A stretch of 64,000 nucleotides of DNA from Veillonella intestinalis (GCF_943193155.1 NZ_CALPDB010000001.1:248001-312000), one strand, 5' to 3'. Positions 44,949-54,640 are shown, counted from the first letter of the stretch. Numbers and translations are program-made. The notes: generated by a model from the sequence alone, not told the origin.

Positions 44949-45091
44949 GTCTTTGAGGCAAGGTGCGAATCGAATAACAGAATTGATTATTCGCATTCAA
45001 TTCCTGACCGGCGGTGATAGTCCGCAAGCTCTGAAATGGGTTGACTCGGTGTGATTCCGAGACCGACAGTATAGTCTGGATGGGAAAAGAC
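44949..45091 (+). promoter_or_regulatory. FMN riboswitch (RFN element)
   Basis: The closing stem GTCTTT/GAAAAGAC encloses conserved RFN blocks in order: GAGGCAAGGTGCGAAT, a variable arm, CCTGACCGGCGGT, AGTCCGCAAGCTC, a variable hairpin, GACCGACAGT, AGTCTGGATGGGA. It lies 150 bases before ribD and is followed by a terminator hairpin, so FMN binding should cause premature termination of the rib operon. Confidence 0.97.
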
Positions 45092-45195
45092 ACGGTATGA
45101 GTTCGCCTTCTTACGAAATACGAACAATCAAATTATTGTATTAATGATTGTTTGAGGTGTCGCATAGAAAGCGAAGTTTATAACGCAATTTACTC

Positions 45196-45223
45196 AGGGA
45201 CTATATGCATATAGTCCCTTTTA
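45196..45223 (+). terminator. Expression-platform terminator of the FMN riboswitch
   Basis: A perfect 11-bp stem AGGGACTATAT/ATATAGTCCCT followed by TTTTAT, between the aptamer and the ribD ribosome site. It should form when FMN is bound. Confidence 0.85.
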
Positions 45224-45240
45224 TGTTAGGAGTTCATAGT

Positions 45241-46446
45241 ATGACAGATGAACAAATAAAAGACCTAGAATTACAAAAGCAAATTGATGAAACCTATATG
45301 GCACGGGCTCTAGCGTTAGCGGCACAAGCTACAGGACGGACCCATCCTAATCCTATGGTGGGGGCTGTGGTTGTAAAAGATGGGCAGATTATAGGTGAGG
45401 GCTTTCATCATAAAGCTGGCGAGGCTCATGCTGAAGTAAACGCATTGCAACAAGCTGGTGAAGCTGCTAAGGGTGCTACCTTGTATGTAACCTTAGAACC
45501 TTGTGCTCATTATGGTAAAACGCCGCCTTGTGCCAAACGAGTGATTGAAGCAGGCCTTCAACGCGTTGTCATTGGTGTGGTTGATCCAAATCCATTAGTA
45601 GGTGGCAAAGGCATTCAAATGCTTTTGGACGCTGGTATTGAAGTGACATCGGGTGTGTTAATAGATCAATGCTCCAAATTAATTGAGGGCTTTTTGACCT
45701 TTATTAAAACAGGACGTCCTTTTGTTACGTTAAAATCAGCCATGTCTTTAGATGGAAAGATTGCTACACGGACAGGTCATTCACAATGGATTACGAATGA
45801 AACGGCACGGCAAGATGGACATCGATTACGAGCTACTCATGATGTGATTTTAACTGGCATTGGTACAGTATTAAGTGACAATCCAAGTTTAAATTGTCGT
45901 TTACAAGCCGATAGTAAATTATCAGAAGAAAATATTCAAGAATTAAATGCTACACCATTACATCAGCCTGATGTGGTGATTTTAGATAGTTTAGGACGAA
46001 CACCAGTAGATGCTAAATTATTTGAACAACCTAATCGTGATGTTTATATTTTTGTTAGTTCGGCTTGTAAAGATTGTCAAATTAAAGCTCTAACTAATAG
46101 AGGGGCTAAGGTAATTCCTGTAGAGTCTACCGTAAATGGTCTTGATATAACGTTGATATTAAAACAGCTAGGTGAGTTAGGTTTTACCTCTGTTTTAGTG
46201 GAAGGTGGTAGTCATGTGATTGCTTCCTTTGTAGAAGCAAAAGCATTTAACAAAATAGTAACCTATATTGGCAATACGATTATTGGTGGCCAAGCTGCTT
46301 TAGGTGCAGTTAATGGACAAGGCATTGATCAATTAGTGGAAGGTGTTCAACTGCGTTTTGAATCAGCTGCTATACTAGATAATAATATTCGGTTAGAAGC
46401 ATATGTAGAGGAAGGAAGTGACGCTCATGTTTACCGGAATAATTGA
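45241..46446 (+). CDS. ribD: Bifunctional riboflavin deaminase/reductase RibD
   Basis: Carries out deamination and then reduction of the pyrimidine intermediate of riboflavin synthesis. The ATG at 45241 (401 aa) has TTAGGAG 9 bases upstream; an in-frame ATG at 45205 lies inside the riboswitch terminator. The deaminase domain has zinc ligands HAEVNAL and PCAHYGKTPPC. The reductase domain (~residues 160-400) has TLKSAMSLDGKIAT, SQWITNE, GIGTVLSDNPSL and VLVEGGSHVIASF. It overlaps ribE by 20 bases. Confidence 0.96.
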   Translation: MTDEQIKDLELQKQIDETYMARALALAAQATGRTHPNPMVGAVVVKDGQIIGEGFHHKAGEAHAEVNALQQAGEAAKGATLYVTLEPCAHYGKTPPCAKRVIEAGLQRVVIGVVDPNPLVGGKGIQMLLDAGIEVTSGVLIDQCSKLIEGFLTFIKTGRPFVTLKSAMSLDGKIATRTGHSQWITNETARQDGHRLRATHDVILTGIGTVLSDNPSLNCRLQADSKLSEENIQELNATPLHQPDVVILDSLGRTPVDAKLFEQPNRDVYIFVSSACKDCQIKALTNRGAKVIPVESTVNGLDITLILKQLGELGFTSVLVEGGSHVIASFVEAKAFNKIVTYIGNTIIGGQAALGAVNGQGIDQLVEGVQLRFESAAILDNNIRLEAYVEEGSDAHVYRNN

Positions 46447-47131
46447 AGAAGTCGGTAACGTTGTAAGTGTTCAACGAAATGCTCAGGCTATGCGACTGAC
46501 GATTGAAGGTCATAAAATTTTCGAAGATATGGAAGTCGGTTGTTCTATTGCTGTTAATGGCGTATGTTTAACTGTGACTGCCTTTTCTGGCACACAATTT
46601 GTAGCGGATGTTATGCCTGAATCAGTGAATATGACAACGTTAGCTAAGTTTACTGCAGGGCAAGCCGTTAATTTAGAACGTGCTATGGCTGCCAACGGTC
46701 GCTTTGGTGGTCATATGGTAGCTGGCCATGTAGATGGACAGGGCCGAATTCGTAATATTCGTAAACTTGATAATTCGGTTATTTTTACCATTGAAACAAC
46801 GGCTGATGTGTTAGATTATATTATTTACAAAGGTTCGATTGCCGTTGATGGAGCTAGTTTGACTGTTTCAAAGCGAGAAGCCACTTATTTTGAAATTTCA
46901 ATTATACCTCATACGATTGCTAATACCATTTTGGCAACGGCTACGATTGGTACTGTGGTGAATTTAGAGACAGATATTGCAGGGCGCTATATTCGCCATT
47001 TTATGAATTTGTCTGAGCCTGTTACAGCTGATGGTGTAGCAGGAAGGTCAAATTCTACAAGCGCAAAAAAATCAGAAGCCAAACATTCAGGGCTGTCTAA
47101 AGATTGGCTAGCTGCTAAGGGCTTTATATAA
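46427..47131 (+). CDS. ribE: Riboflavin synthase, alpha subunit
   Basis: Dismutates two 6,7-dimethyl-8-ribityllumazine molecules to riboflavin. The ATG at 46427 (MFTGIIEEVG, the invariant N-terminus) is inside the ribD end and has GAGGAAGGAAG upstream. The 234-aa chain has two lumazine-binding repeats; the second restarts near residue 100 (HMVAGHVDGQGRIRNI). VNGVCLTV and VDGASLTV mark the paired active-site loops. The C-terminal ~30 residues (Ser/Lys-rich) are longer than in many homologues. Also called ribC in some genomes. Confidence 0.95.
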   Translation: MFTGIIEEVGNVVSVQRNAQAMRLTIEGHKIFEDMEVGCSIAVNGVCLTVTAFSGTQFVADVMPESVNMTTLAKFTAGQAVNLERAMAANGRFGGHMVAGHVDGQGRIRNIRKLDNSVIFTIETTADVLDYIIYKGSIAVDGASLTVSKREATYFEISIIPHTIANTILATATIGTVVNLETDIAGRYIRHFMNLSEPVTADGVAGRSNSTSAKKSEAKHSGLSKDWLAAKGFI

Positions 47132-47174
47132 CCATAGATACCTACTCATTTAGAGGATAAAAGGAGATATTATA

Positions 47175-48371
47175 ATGACAAGAACGTTGAATACGATTGA
47201 AGAAGTATTAGCAGATATTAAAATTGGTAAACCAGTAGTTATCGTAGATGATGAAAAACGTGAAAACGAAGGGGATCTCATGATAGCAGCTGAGTTTGCC
47301 ACTATGGAAAATATAAACTTCATGGTGAAGGAAGCTCGGGGTATTGTATGTACACCTATGAGACGGGAAGATTTAGAACGTTTAAATATTCCTCAAATGG
47401 TGACAAAAAATACAGATAATCATGAAACGGCCTTTACTGTATCGGTAGACCATGTTGATACAACTACAGGTGTTTCCCCTTATGAACGGGCATTGACGAT
47501 TCGTACTTTGGTTGATGATACAGCGCGTCCAGATGATTTCCGCCGTCCAGGTCATGTGTTCCCACTACAATATAAAGAAGGGGGCGTTTTAGTTCGTCAA
47601 GGTCATACCGAGGCTTCTATTGATTTATGTCGTTTAGCAGGTCTTAAAGAGGCGTCCGTTATCTGTGAAATTACTAAAGATGATGGTAGTATGGCTCGCT
47701 TAGATGATTTATTAGAGTTTGCTGATAAATATGATTTGAAAATTGCGTCCGTTGCTGAATTGATTGAATATCGTAAATTGCATGAACCAATTATTACATT
47801 AGCCGCTGAATCTAAGTTGCCTACAGCTTTTGGTGATTTTCAAATTTTCGTATTTAAAAATTACCTAGACCATAAAGAGCATTTAGCCATTGTTAAAGGG
47901 GATGTAAAAGATCAAGACGATGTGTTAGTTCGAGTACATTCTGAATGTTTAACTGGTGATGTATTTGGTTCGCAACGTTGTGATTGTGGTGAGCAGCTTC
48001 ACAATGCATTACGTACGATTGAAGAAAAAGGTCGTGGTGTAGTCGTGTATATGCGCCAAGAAGGCCGTGGCATTGGTTTGACAAATAAAATTAAAGCCTA
48101 TGCTTTACAAGAAAAAGGCTTAGATACGGTAGAAGCGAATGTGAAACTTGGTTTCCCACCAGATATGCGTGAATATTCATTAGCGGCCCAAATTATTCGT
48201 TTCTTAGGGATTAAAAGTGTTAATTTATTGACTAACAATCCTTTGAAACGTGAAAGTCTAGAACACTGGGGCATTGAAGTTAATAAACGAGTGCCTGTGA
48301 TTATCAAGGCTAATAATGTAAATGCAGGTTATTTAAAAACTAAAAAAGAAAAAATGGGCCATTTATTATAA
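47175..48371 (+). CDS. ribBA: Bifunctional DHBP synthase / GTP cyclohydrolase II RibBA
   Basis: Supplies both precursors of riboflavin. Residues ~1-200 are the DHBP synthase: DDEKRENEGDLMIAAE, FTVSVDHVDTTTGVS, RRPGHVFPL and RQGHTEASIDL. Residues ~205-398 are GTP cyclohydrolase II with zinc cysteines in SECLTGDVFGSQRCDCGEQL and the catalytic MRQEGRGIGL. Fusion in this order is usual in Firmicutes. The SD AAAGGAGA is 8 bases from the ATG; 43 bases separate it from ribE. Confidence 0.97.
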   Translation: MTRTLNTIEEVLADIKIGKPVVIVDDEKRENEGDLMIAAEFATMENINFMVKEARGIVCTPMRREDLERLNIPQMVTKNTDNHETAFTVSVDHVDTTTGVSPYERALTIRTLVDDTARPDDFRRPGHVFPLQYKEGGVLVRQGHTEASIDLCRLAGLKEASVICEITKDDGSMARLDDLLEFADKYDLKIASVAELIEYRKLHEPIITLAAESKLPTAFGDFQIFVFKNYLDHKEHLAIVKGDVKDQDDVLVRVHSECLTGDVFGSQRCDCGEQLHNALRTIEEKGRGVVVYMRQEGRGIGLTNKIKAYALQEKGLDTVEANVKLGFPPDMREYSLAAQIIRFLGIKSVNLLTNNPLKRESLEHWGIEVNKRVPVIIKANNVNAGYLKTKKEKMGHLL

Positions 48372-48425
48372 TGTAGAATAGTTTTTCATGTAGAAACGGA
48401 CTATTCGAACTAGGAGGAATTACAA

Positions 48426-48884
48426 ATGATTACAGAAGGTAAATTATTAGGTACAGGTAAACGCTTTGCGATTATTGGTTCTCGTTTTAACGAGTTTATT
48501 ACTTCTAAATTAATTGGTGGCGCTATGGATGCTTTGCTTCGTCACGATGTAAAAGAAGATGATATTAATACAATTTGGGTACCAGGGGCTTTTGAAATTC
48601 CTGTAGTAGCTAAAAAAGCAGCTCTTAGCGGTAAATATGATGCAATTATTTGTGTAGGAGCGGTTATTCGTGGATCCACAACACACTATGACTATGTATG
48701 TAGTGAAGTTTCTAAAGGCATCGCGCACATTAGCCTTGAAACAGGGGTGCCTGTTATGTTTGGCGTATTAACTACTGAAAATATTGAACAAGCCATTGAG
48801 CGTGCTGGCACAAAAGCAGGTAATAAAGGCTTTGATTGTGCTATGGGTGCTATTGAAATGGTTAACTTATTAGAACAAATTTAA
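48426..48884 (+). CDS. ribH: 6,7-dimethyl-8-ribityllumazine synthase
   Basis: Condenses the pyrimidine amine with DHBP. It is 152 aa, typical length. [36 protein letters not shown] (phosphate/His active site) and [16 protein letters not shown] are the family motifs. It closes the FMN-controlled ribD-ribE-ribBA-ribH order. The SD TAGGAGG is strong. hslO starts 28 bases later and may be cotranscribed. Confidence 0.96.
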   Translation: MITEGKLLGTGKRFAIIGSRFNEFITSKLIGGAMDALLRHDVKEDDINTIWVPGAFEIPVVAKKAALSGKYDAIICVGAVIRGSTTHYDYVCSEVSKGIAHISLETGVPVMFGVLTTENIEQAIERAGTKAGNKGFDCAMGAIEMVNLLEQI

Positions 48885-48912
48885 GTATAAGAATAAAGGA
48901 AGATAAAATTAT

Positions 48913-49797
48913 ATGGATAGTATTCGTCGTTATACCACCAAGGAAGGGGTTCGTTTAGCTTTTGCTGTTACTACGGATACCGTAGAAGAAGCAAGAGTTC
49001 GTCATGAGTTAAGTCCAGTAGCTACGGCTGCTTTAGGACGTGCCATGACAGGGGCTCTTTTAATGGCTGGTGATTTTAAAAATGAAGAAAATGTTAGTTT
49101 ACGATTGAATGGTAAGGGGCCATTAGGGGTTGTACATGTAGATGCGTTTAGTGATAATACAGTGCGTGGCTATGTGGATAATCCTCATGTGGAAGTACCT
49201 CTTAAATACGAAGGTAAGCTAGATGTAGGAGCTGCTGTTGGTCATGATGGTGAAGTACAAGTGACTCGTTTTACCAAACTTCGCCAAGATTATACGTCTC
49301 AAAGTCCTATGCAGTCTGGGGAAGTGGCCGAAGATTTAGCCTATTATTTGTATACGTCGGAGCAAATCCCTGCAACTATTAGTTTAGGTGTTTTAGTGAA
49401 TACAGATCATACCACTAAAGCAGCTGGTGGTTTCTTAGTGCAGGCGTTGCCAGATGCTACCGATGAAGCATTAGCACAGGTAGAAGCTAATATTAATGAC
49501 TTAGGGCCTATTTCAAAGTATTTAGAAGCACATCCTGATGGAGCGGGCTTAGTTGACAAAGTATTGGCTGGTTTAACGAAAGAACAAGTATATGAGGGTG
49601 AAGTTCATTTCAATTGTACTTGCAGTCGTGAACGTTTTGAGCAAATTTTAGCTACTTTACAGCTTCATGATAAAGAGGAGTTGCTCAAAGATGAGACAAC
49701 CGAATTAGTTTGTCATTATTGTAATGAAAAATACCACTTCAGTCGTGAAGAGTTAAAAAAAGTATTTGATGAAGCTGCTAAGGCACCGCTTAATTAA
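48913..49797 (+). CDS. hslO: Redox-regulated chaperone Hsp33
   Basis: A 294-aa holdase activated by oxidation. The N-terminal substrate-binding domain (MDSIRRYTTKEGVRLAFAVTT...) is followed by the zinc domain with NCTCSRERF and CHYCNEKYHF, giving the four redox-active cysteines (CxC plus CxxC). The length matches the family. The SD AAAGGAAG is 10 bases from the ATG. It lies between ribH and the mtnP leader, which contains its probable terminator. Confidence 0.95.
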   Translation: MDSIRRYTTKEGVRLAFAVTTDTVEEARVRHELSPVATAALGRAMTGALLMAGDFKNEENVSLRLNGKGPLGVVHVDAFSDNTVRGYVDNPHVEVPLKYEGKLDVGAAVGHDGEVQVTRFTKLRQDYTSQSPMQSGEVAEDLAYYLYTSEQIPATISLGVLVNTDHTTKAAGGFLVQALPDATDEALAQVEANINDLGPISKYLEAHPDGAGLVDKVLAGLTKEQVYEGEVHFNCTCSRERFEQILATLQLHDKEELLKDETTELVCHYCNEKYHFSREELKKVFDEAAKAPLN

Positions 49798-49841
49798 TCG
49801 TATTTTATGATAATCAAGGTTAACCTTGCAAAAACAAATGA

Positions 49842-49871
49842 TTAACTCAATCACTTATAATGTGGTACAAT
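49842..49871 (+). promoter_or_regulatory. Candidate promoter of the mtnP leader
   Basis: TTAACT, 18 bases, TACAAT. The predicted start (~49878) begins a two-hairpin leader ending in a terminator. A TATAAT at 49856 offers an alternative -10. Confidence 0.4.
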
Positions 49872-49883
49872 AGAATAAACGAG

Positions 49884-49945
49884 CCTTAGGGCAGCAGTAA
49901 CTAAGGTATGGATTCTCCAGGGCTTGCTCTGGAGTTTTCTTTTGT
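49884..49945 (+). terminator. Two-hairpin leader with strong terminator upstream of mtnP
   Basis: First hairpin CCTTAG-N11-CTAAGG (49884-49906). Second hairpin CTCCAGGG-CTTG-CTCTGGAG (49915-49934, one G-T pair) followed by TTTTCTTTTGTTTT. The second is a clear Rho-independent terminator, for hslO and perhaps for attenuation of mtnP. The first resembles no riboswitch class I know. Confidence 0.7.
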
Positions 49946-50032
49946 TTTACATTGTATTTGACTATAGTAAATGGTGATAGTTCACAATTTTGTGGCTCAC
50001 TGTATGTTATGTTTATTAAAGAGGTGACTATA

Positions 50033-50854
50033 ATGGGTGTAATCGCAGTAATTGGTGGTACTGGTGTGTATGATCCATCGATGTTTGAAAATATTGAAGC
50101 GAAAACCATGTCCACACCATATGGGGACATTGCTTATACACAGGGCAGTTATAAAGGTAAGCAAGTAGTATTCTTGGCTCGTCATGGCATGAAACATTCG
50201 ATTCCGCCTCATTTAATTAATTATCGAGCTAATATTTGGGGCCTTAAAAAGCTAGGGGTTACCATGATTATTTCTACCACTGCTGTTGGTTCCTTAAACG
50301 AAGACTTTGGACCAGGGCATTTTGTATTGGTTGACCAATTCTTAGATTTTACCAAATCTCGTGTAAGTACCTTCTTTGATGGCGATGGTAAAAAAGTAGT
50401 GCATCTTGGTGTAGGTAATCCGTATTCACCAGCATTGCGTAAAGTCGTTGAAGAGGCTGCTAAGAAATTAGATATCACCCTTCATAATGGCGGTACTTAC
50501 GTATGTACTGAAGGGCCTCGTTTTGAAACACCAGCAGAAATCAAAATGTTCAAAATGCTTGGCGCAGACACAGTAGGTATGACTAATGTGCCTGAAGTTG
50601 TATTAGCAGGGGAAGCTGAAATTGCCTATGCCACGATTTCTATGGTTACTAATTATGCCGCAGGGATTTCACCTACTGAATTAACTCATCAAGAAGTATT
50701 GGATATTATGGCTGAAATGTCAAATAATTTTAAGGCGTTAATCCTTGAAACAATTGAACGTTTAGACCCCGATCAAGATTTGCCTTGCCATCATCGCTTG
50801 GCTGAATACGGTGGGTTCAAAGCTGCGTTAGGCAAAGAAGGGGAATTGCTATGA
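50033..50854 (+). CDS. mtnP: S-methyl-5'-thioadenosine phosphorylase
   Basis: Phosphorolyses MTA to adenine and methylthioribose-1-phosphate. The ATG at 50033 (273 aa) has AAAGAGGTGA upstream; a longer frame from 49952 lacks an SD. IGGTGVYDPSMF (phosphate site), ARHGMKHSIPPHLINYRANIW, TTAVGSLNEDFGPGHFVLVDQF and ICTEGPRFETP-like (VCTEGPRFETP) plus MTNVPEVVLAGEAEIAYATISMVTNYA mark the MTAP type. Its stop overlaps the mtnA start (ATGA). Confidence 0.93.
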   Translation: MGVIAVIGGTGVYDPSMFENIEAKTMSTPYGDIAYTQGSYKGKQVVFLARHGMKHSIPPHLINYRANIWGLKKLGVTMIISTTAVGSLNEDFGPGHFVLVDQFLDFTKSRVSTFFDGDGKKVVHLGVGNPYSPALRKVVEEAAKKLDITLHNGGTYVCTEGPRFETPAEIKMFKMLGADTVGMTNVPEVVLAGEAEIAYATISMVTNYAAGISPTELTHQEVLDIMAEMSNNFKALILETIERLDPDQDLPCHHRLAEYGGFKAALGKEGELL

Positions 50855-51954
50855 GTTTACATGAAGCAGTTAACTCATTAAATACATTAAAGAGCCAGTC
50901 TATGAAAAGTATTCAGTGGAATGGTGAAACTTTAATTTTGCTAGATCAAACTAAATTACCAACGGAAGAAGTTTATATTGATTGTACTGATTGGCGTCAA
51001 GTGGCGGAAGCTATTAAAAAGTTGCGTGTTCGTGGTGCACCAGCTATTGGGGTAGCGGCTGGTTATGGTTTAATCTTAGCAGCCCGTGAAGCCATAGAGT
51101 CAGCGGCTGATGAAGTGACTCAACGTGCTAATTTCTTAGATTTTGCGAATACTCTTAAGGAGACCCGTCCAACAGCTATTAATTTGGCGTGGGCGATTGA
51201 TCGTATCGTGACTAATATTGTATTTCCTTGCGATACTATGGTAGCTGCGTTACCGCTTATTGAAGCTGAAGCTAAAGCTATTGATTTGGAAGACCAACGT
51301 CTTAATGAAGCGATGGCTAAAGCAGGGGCTACTTTATTTGAAGGCCAACAAGGCATTCGTATTTTAACCCATTGCAATGCAGGTGCTTTAGCTACTGCCG
51401 GTCTTGGTACGGCTTTAGGGGTAGTTCGTGAGCTCCATAATAATGGACAGTTGGAACGAGTATATGCCGATGAGACTAGACCATTACTTCAAGGGGCTCG
51501 TTTAACTGCTTTTGAGCTTCACCACGATGGGATTCCTGTTACCTTGTTAACCGATAATATGGCTGCTTATGCCATGCAACAAGGTTTAATTGATGCTGTT
51601 ATTGTAGGCGCTGACCGAATTACTACAGATGGCGATGTGGCAAATAAGATTGGTACTTATGGTGTCGCTTTAGCCGCTAAGGCTCATAATATTCCTTTTT
51701 ATGTTGCTGCTCCATATAGTACCTTTGATTTTACTTTACAAAAAGGCTCGGATATTCCTATTGAAATGCGCAGTCCTGAAGAAGTGCTCTGTTTTGGTGG
51801 TATTCCTACAGCACCTGCTGATATTGAAGTATTAAATCCTGCTTTTGATGTGACGCCTCATTCCTTAGTTAGTGCTATTATTACGGAAGAAGGGGTATTG
51901 ACAGCACCATATGATAAAGCAATTGCTAATTTACAGAAAAAGATTGTTAAATAA
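50851..51954 (+). CDS. mtnA: S-methyl-5-thioribose-1-phosphate isomerase
   Basis: Isomerises MTR-1-P to methylthioribulose-1-phosphate. At 367 aa it has the expected length, with RVRGAPAIGVAAGYGL, RPTAINLAWAIDR, ILTHCNAGALATAGLGTALGV, ETRPLLQGARLTAFEL and GADRITTDGDVANKIGTYGVAL, which hold the catalytic Cys and Asp. It is translationally coupled to mtnP. None of the later mtnBDE/K genes follow, so the fate of the product is unclear from this window. Confidence 0.95.
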   Translation: MSLHEAVNSLNTLKSQSMKSIQWNGETLILLDQTKLPTEEVYIDCTDWRQVAEAIKKLRVRGAPAIGVAAGYGLILAAREAIESAADEVTQRANFLDFANTLKETRPTAINLAWAIDRIVTNIVFPCDTMVAALPLIEAEAKAIDLEDQRLNEAMAKAGATLFEGQQGIRILTHCNAGALATAGLGTALGVVRELHNNGQLERVYADETRPLLQGARLTAFELHHDGIPVTLLTDNMAAYAMQQGLIDAVIVGADRITTDGDVANKIGTYGVALAAKAHNIPFYVAAPYSTFDFTLQKGSDIPIEMRSPEEVLCFGGIPTAPADIEVLNPAFDVTPHSLVSAIITEEGVLTAPYDKAIANLQKKIVK

Positions 51955-52038
51955 AATGAAGTATAAAATGAAGTTTCTTGTTTAGTTTATGATAGTTCAT
52001 AGATTAAACATTTCTATATTATGAAAGAAGAGGTCCCT

Positions 52039-53283
52039 ATGAAATCATTAATTCGTGACATTGCTTTAGCCCCAGAAGGTCGTAAAAAAATTGAATGGGT
52101 ATCTAATTTTATGCCTGCCCTTAATAGTTTGCGGGAAGAGTTTAAAGCAAGTCATAAGTTTGAAGGTAAAACGGTTGTTGTAAGTGTTCACTTAGAGGCT
52201 AAAACAGCATATTTATCAACGGTACTTAAAGAAGCTGGGGCTGAGGTAATCGTGACTGGTTCTAATCCATTATCTACGCAAGATGATGTAGCGGCAGCTT
52301 TAGTTGATATGGGACTTACCGTGTATGCTTGGTATGATTGTACGGAAGAAGAATACTTCATGTTCTTAAATAAAGCGCTAGATCACAAACCACACATTAT
52401 TATTGATGATGGTGGTGACCTTGTTAATTTGTTACATACAACAAGAACAGATGCTAAAGAACGTCTTATTGGTGGTTCGGAAGAAACAACTACGGGTGTC
52501 CATCGTTTACACGCATTAGCCAATGAAGGGAAATTAACCTTCCCAATGATTGCGGTTAATGATTCTTACTGTAAATATCTCTTTGATAATCGTTACGGTA
52601 CAGGGCAATCCGTTTGGGATGGGATTATGCGTACTACTAATTTGACAGTAACGGGCAAAAATGTAGTTGTTGCTGGTTATGGTTGGTGTGGTAAAGGTGT
52701 AGCTATGCGTGCCAAAGGCCTTGGCGCTCATGTTATTGTAACAGAAGTGGATCCAATTAAAGCGATTGAAGCTGTTTTTGATGGTTTCAAAGTTATGCCT
52801 ATGATTGAAGCAGCACCAATTGGTGATATTTTTGTTACAGTTACAGGCTGTAAAGACGTCATTCGCAAAGAGCACTATGAAGTTATGAAAGACAAAGCCA
52901 TTATGTGTAATGCTGGTCATTTTGACTGTGAAGTAAATGGTGTTGAATTAGCTGAAGTGGCTGTGTCGCATCAAAACGTTCGCAAGAATATTGAAGGGTA
53001 TACACTTGCTGATGGTCGCATTCTTTATTTACTAGCTGGTGGTCGTCTTGTTAATTTAGCCGCTGGTGATGGGCATCCTGCTGAAATTATGGATTTATCC
53101 TTTGCTATGCAGGCCTTAGCGGCAGAATATTTATTAGACCATGGTGCAACTATGGAAAATACGGTTCATATCTTGCCTCATGAATTAGATGAACGCATTG
53201 CTAAGGTTAAATTAAATTCTATGGGCTATGATATTGATGCACTTACACAGGAACAATACGACTATTTACATAAAGTACAATAA
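52039..53283 (+). CDS. ahcY: Adenosylhomocysteinase family protein (S-adenosyl- or S-inosyl-homocysteine hydrolase)
   Basis: An NAD-dependent hydrolase of 414 aa. The ATG at 52039 is used because GAAGAGGT precedes it; an ATG at 52021 covers that site. The NAD-binding segment is [54 protein letters not shown] and NAGHFDCEV are substrate/cofactor motifs. The C-terminus ends [27 protein letters not shown]... The compact length (no ~40-residue insertion of the large form) resembles archaeal and thermophile enzymes. The adjacent SAH deaminase gene suggests S-inosylhomocysteine as the real substrate, which is an inference. Confidence 0.9.
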   Translation: MKSLIRDIALAPEGRKKIEWVSNFMPALNSLREEFKASHKFEGKTVVVSVHLEAKTAYLSTVLKEAGAEVIVTGSNPLSTQDDVAAALVDMGLTVYAWYDCTEEEYFMFLNKALDHKPHIIIDDGGDLVNLLHTTRTDAKERLIGGSEETTTGVHRLHALANEGKLTFPMIAVNDSYCKYLFDNRYGTGQSVWDGIMRTTNLTVTGKNVVVAGYGWCGKGVAMRAKGLGAHVIVTEVDPIKAIEAVFDGFKVMPMIEAAPIGDIFVTVTGCKDVIRKEHYEVMKDKAIMCNAGHFDCEVNGVELAEVAVSHQNVRKNIEGYTLADGRILYLLAGGRLVNLAAGDGHPAEIMDLSFAMQALAAEYLLDHGATMENTVHILPHELDERIAKVKLNSMGYDIDALTQEQYDYLHKVQ

Positions 53284-53292
53284 GGAGATAAC

Positions 53293-54627
53293 ATGGCTGA
53301 TATTGTAATTCGCAACATTGATTGTATTACAGGGGAACGTGCAGAATCTGGGAAAGATATACTAAGAAATGTAACTTTAATTATTAAAGATGGTTACATT
53401 GATAGAATTTTGACAGAAGAAGAAAGTAAAACTCCATTTGGACAAGAGCTGATTACTAAAGAATCGGGAAATGCAGCTTATATACTAGATGGTAATGGGC
53501 GTGTAGCAGCTCCAGGCTTAGTGAATACACATACTCATATTGCTATGGGTTTATTCCGTAATTATGCAGATGATTTAGAACTCATGGACTGGCTTCAAAA
53601 TGCTATTTGGCCCGCTGAAGCTAAATTGACTAATGATTTAGTAGAGGTGGGGACTCGTCTTGGTATTGCAGAGATGTTCCGCAGTGGCACAACTTGCTTT
53701 AGTGATATGTATTTCTTTATGGAGGATACAGCAAGAGTTGTAAAAGAAACCGGTATTCGTGCTGTTTTATCCCGTGGTATGGCTGGGGTTGCACCAACAG
53801 CTGACCAAGCTCTTGTAGAAAGTCGTGAGTTGTTTACTAACTGGCATGGTTTTGACCATGATCGCATTAAAGTTATGTTAGGGCCTCACGCGCCATATAC
53901 TTGTCCTGATGACTATATGCGTAAAGTTATGGAGTTAAGCCATGATATAGGCGCACAAATTCATATTCACCTTTGTGAAACAAAAGGGGAAGTAGACAAT
54001 GTAATTAAAGCTACTGGTAAAACACCAATTGCTCATTTCAATGATTTAGGTGTATTTGATACGGGCTGTGTTGCGGCTCATGGCGTTCATTTAACAGAAG
54101 ACGATTTGGAGATTATGAAGGCTAAGAATGTTCGCGTAGCTCATAATCCACAGTCTAATCTTAAATTAGCTAGTGGTATTGCCGATGTACCAGCCATGTT
54201 AGCCAAGGGGATTACAGTTGGTCTTGGTACTGATGGCTCTGCTAGCAATAACAATGCCGATATGCTTGAAGAAGTTCGCTTAGTAGCTACTTTACATAAA
54301 GCAACTCATTTTGACCCTAAAGCCATTCCGGCTCATCAAGCCTTAGCACTTGGAACTGTAGAAGGGGCCAAAGTATTAGATTATCAGGATTTGGGGCTCA
54401 TTAAAGAAGGGTATCGTGCAGATATTTGTTTGTATGATGTAACGGGTATGCATTGGTTACCACGTTATAATGATGTAGCCTCTTTAGTTTATGCAGCTAA
54501 TTCTTCTGATGTGCAGACAACTATTGTTGCAGGTAAAGTTGTTATGAAAGATCGTGAATTATTGACGATTGACGAAGAACAATTGCGTTATGATGTGATG
54601 AATAAAACAAAAGTGTTTGTGAAATAG
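53293..54627 (+). CDS. mtaD: 5-methylthioadenosine/S-adenosylhomocysteine deaminase
   Basis: An amidohydrolase-superfamily adenosine-nucleoside deaminase, 444 aa. Metal ligands: NTHTHIAMG (HxH), HIHLCETKGE, AAHGVHLTEDD and GTDGSASNNNADML. The N-terminal strand domain and C-terminal composite domain are intact (ADICLYDVTGMHWLPRYN). Members deaminate MTA, SAH or 5'-deoxyadenosine. It follows ahcY by 9 bases with its own SD (AAGGAG), and a terminator ends the mtnP-mtnA-ahcY-mtaD cluster after it. Confidence 0.9.
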   Translation: MADIVIRNIDCITGERAESGKDILRNVTLIIKDGYIDRILTEEESKTPFGQELITKESGNAAYILDGNGRVAAPGLVNTHTHIAMGLFRNYADDLELMDWLQNAIWPAEAKLTNDLVEVGTRLGIAEMFRSGTTCFSDMYFFMEDTARVVKETGIRAVLSRGMAGVAPTADQALVESRELFTNWHGFDHDRIKVMLGPHAPYTCPDDYMRKVMELSHDIGAQIHIHLCETKGEVDNVIKATGKTPIAHFNDLGVFDTGCVAAHGVHLTEDDLEIMKAKNVRVAHNPQSNLKLASGIADVPAMLAKGITVGLGTDGSASNNNADMLEEVRLVATLHKATHFDPKAIPAHQALALGTVEGAKVLDYQDLGLIKEGYRADICLYDVTGMHWLPRYNDVASLVYAANSSDVQTTIVAGKVVMKDRELLTIDEEQLRYDVMNKTKVFVK

Positions 54628-54640
54628 TAAACAATATGGT

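Noticed and set aside
44707-45093. A 128-codon - strand frame over the FMN riboswitch
   Set aside because: It runs through the conserved RFN element and the 3' end of a + strand gene; no SD.
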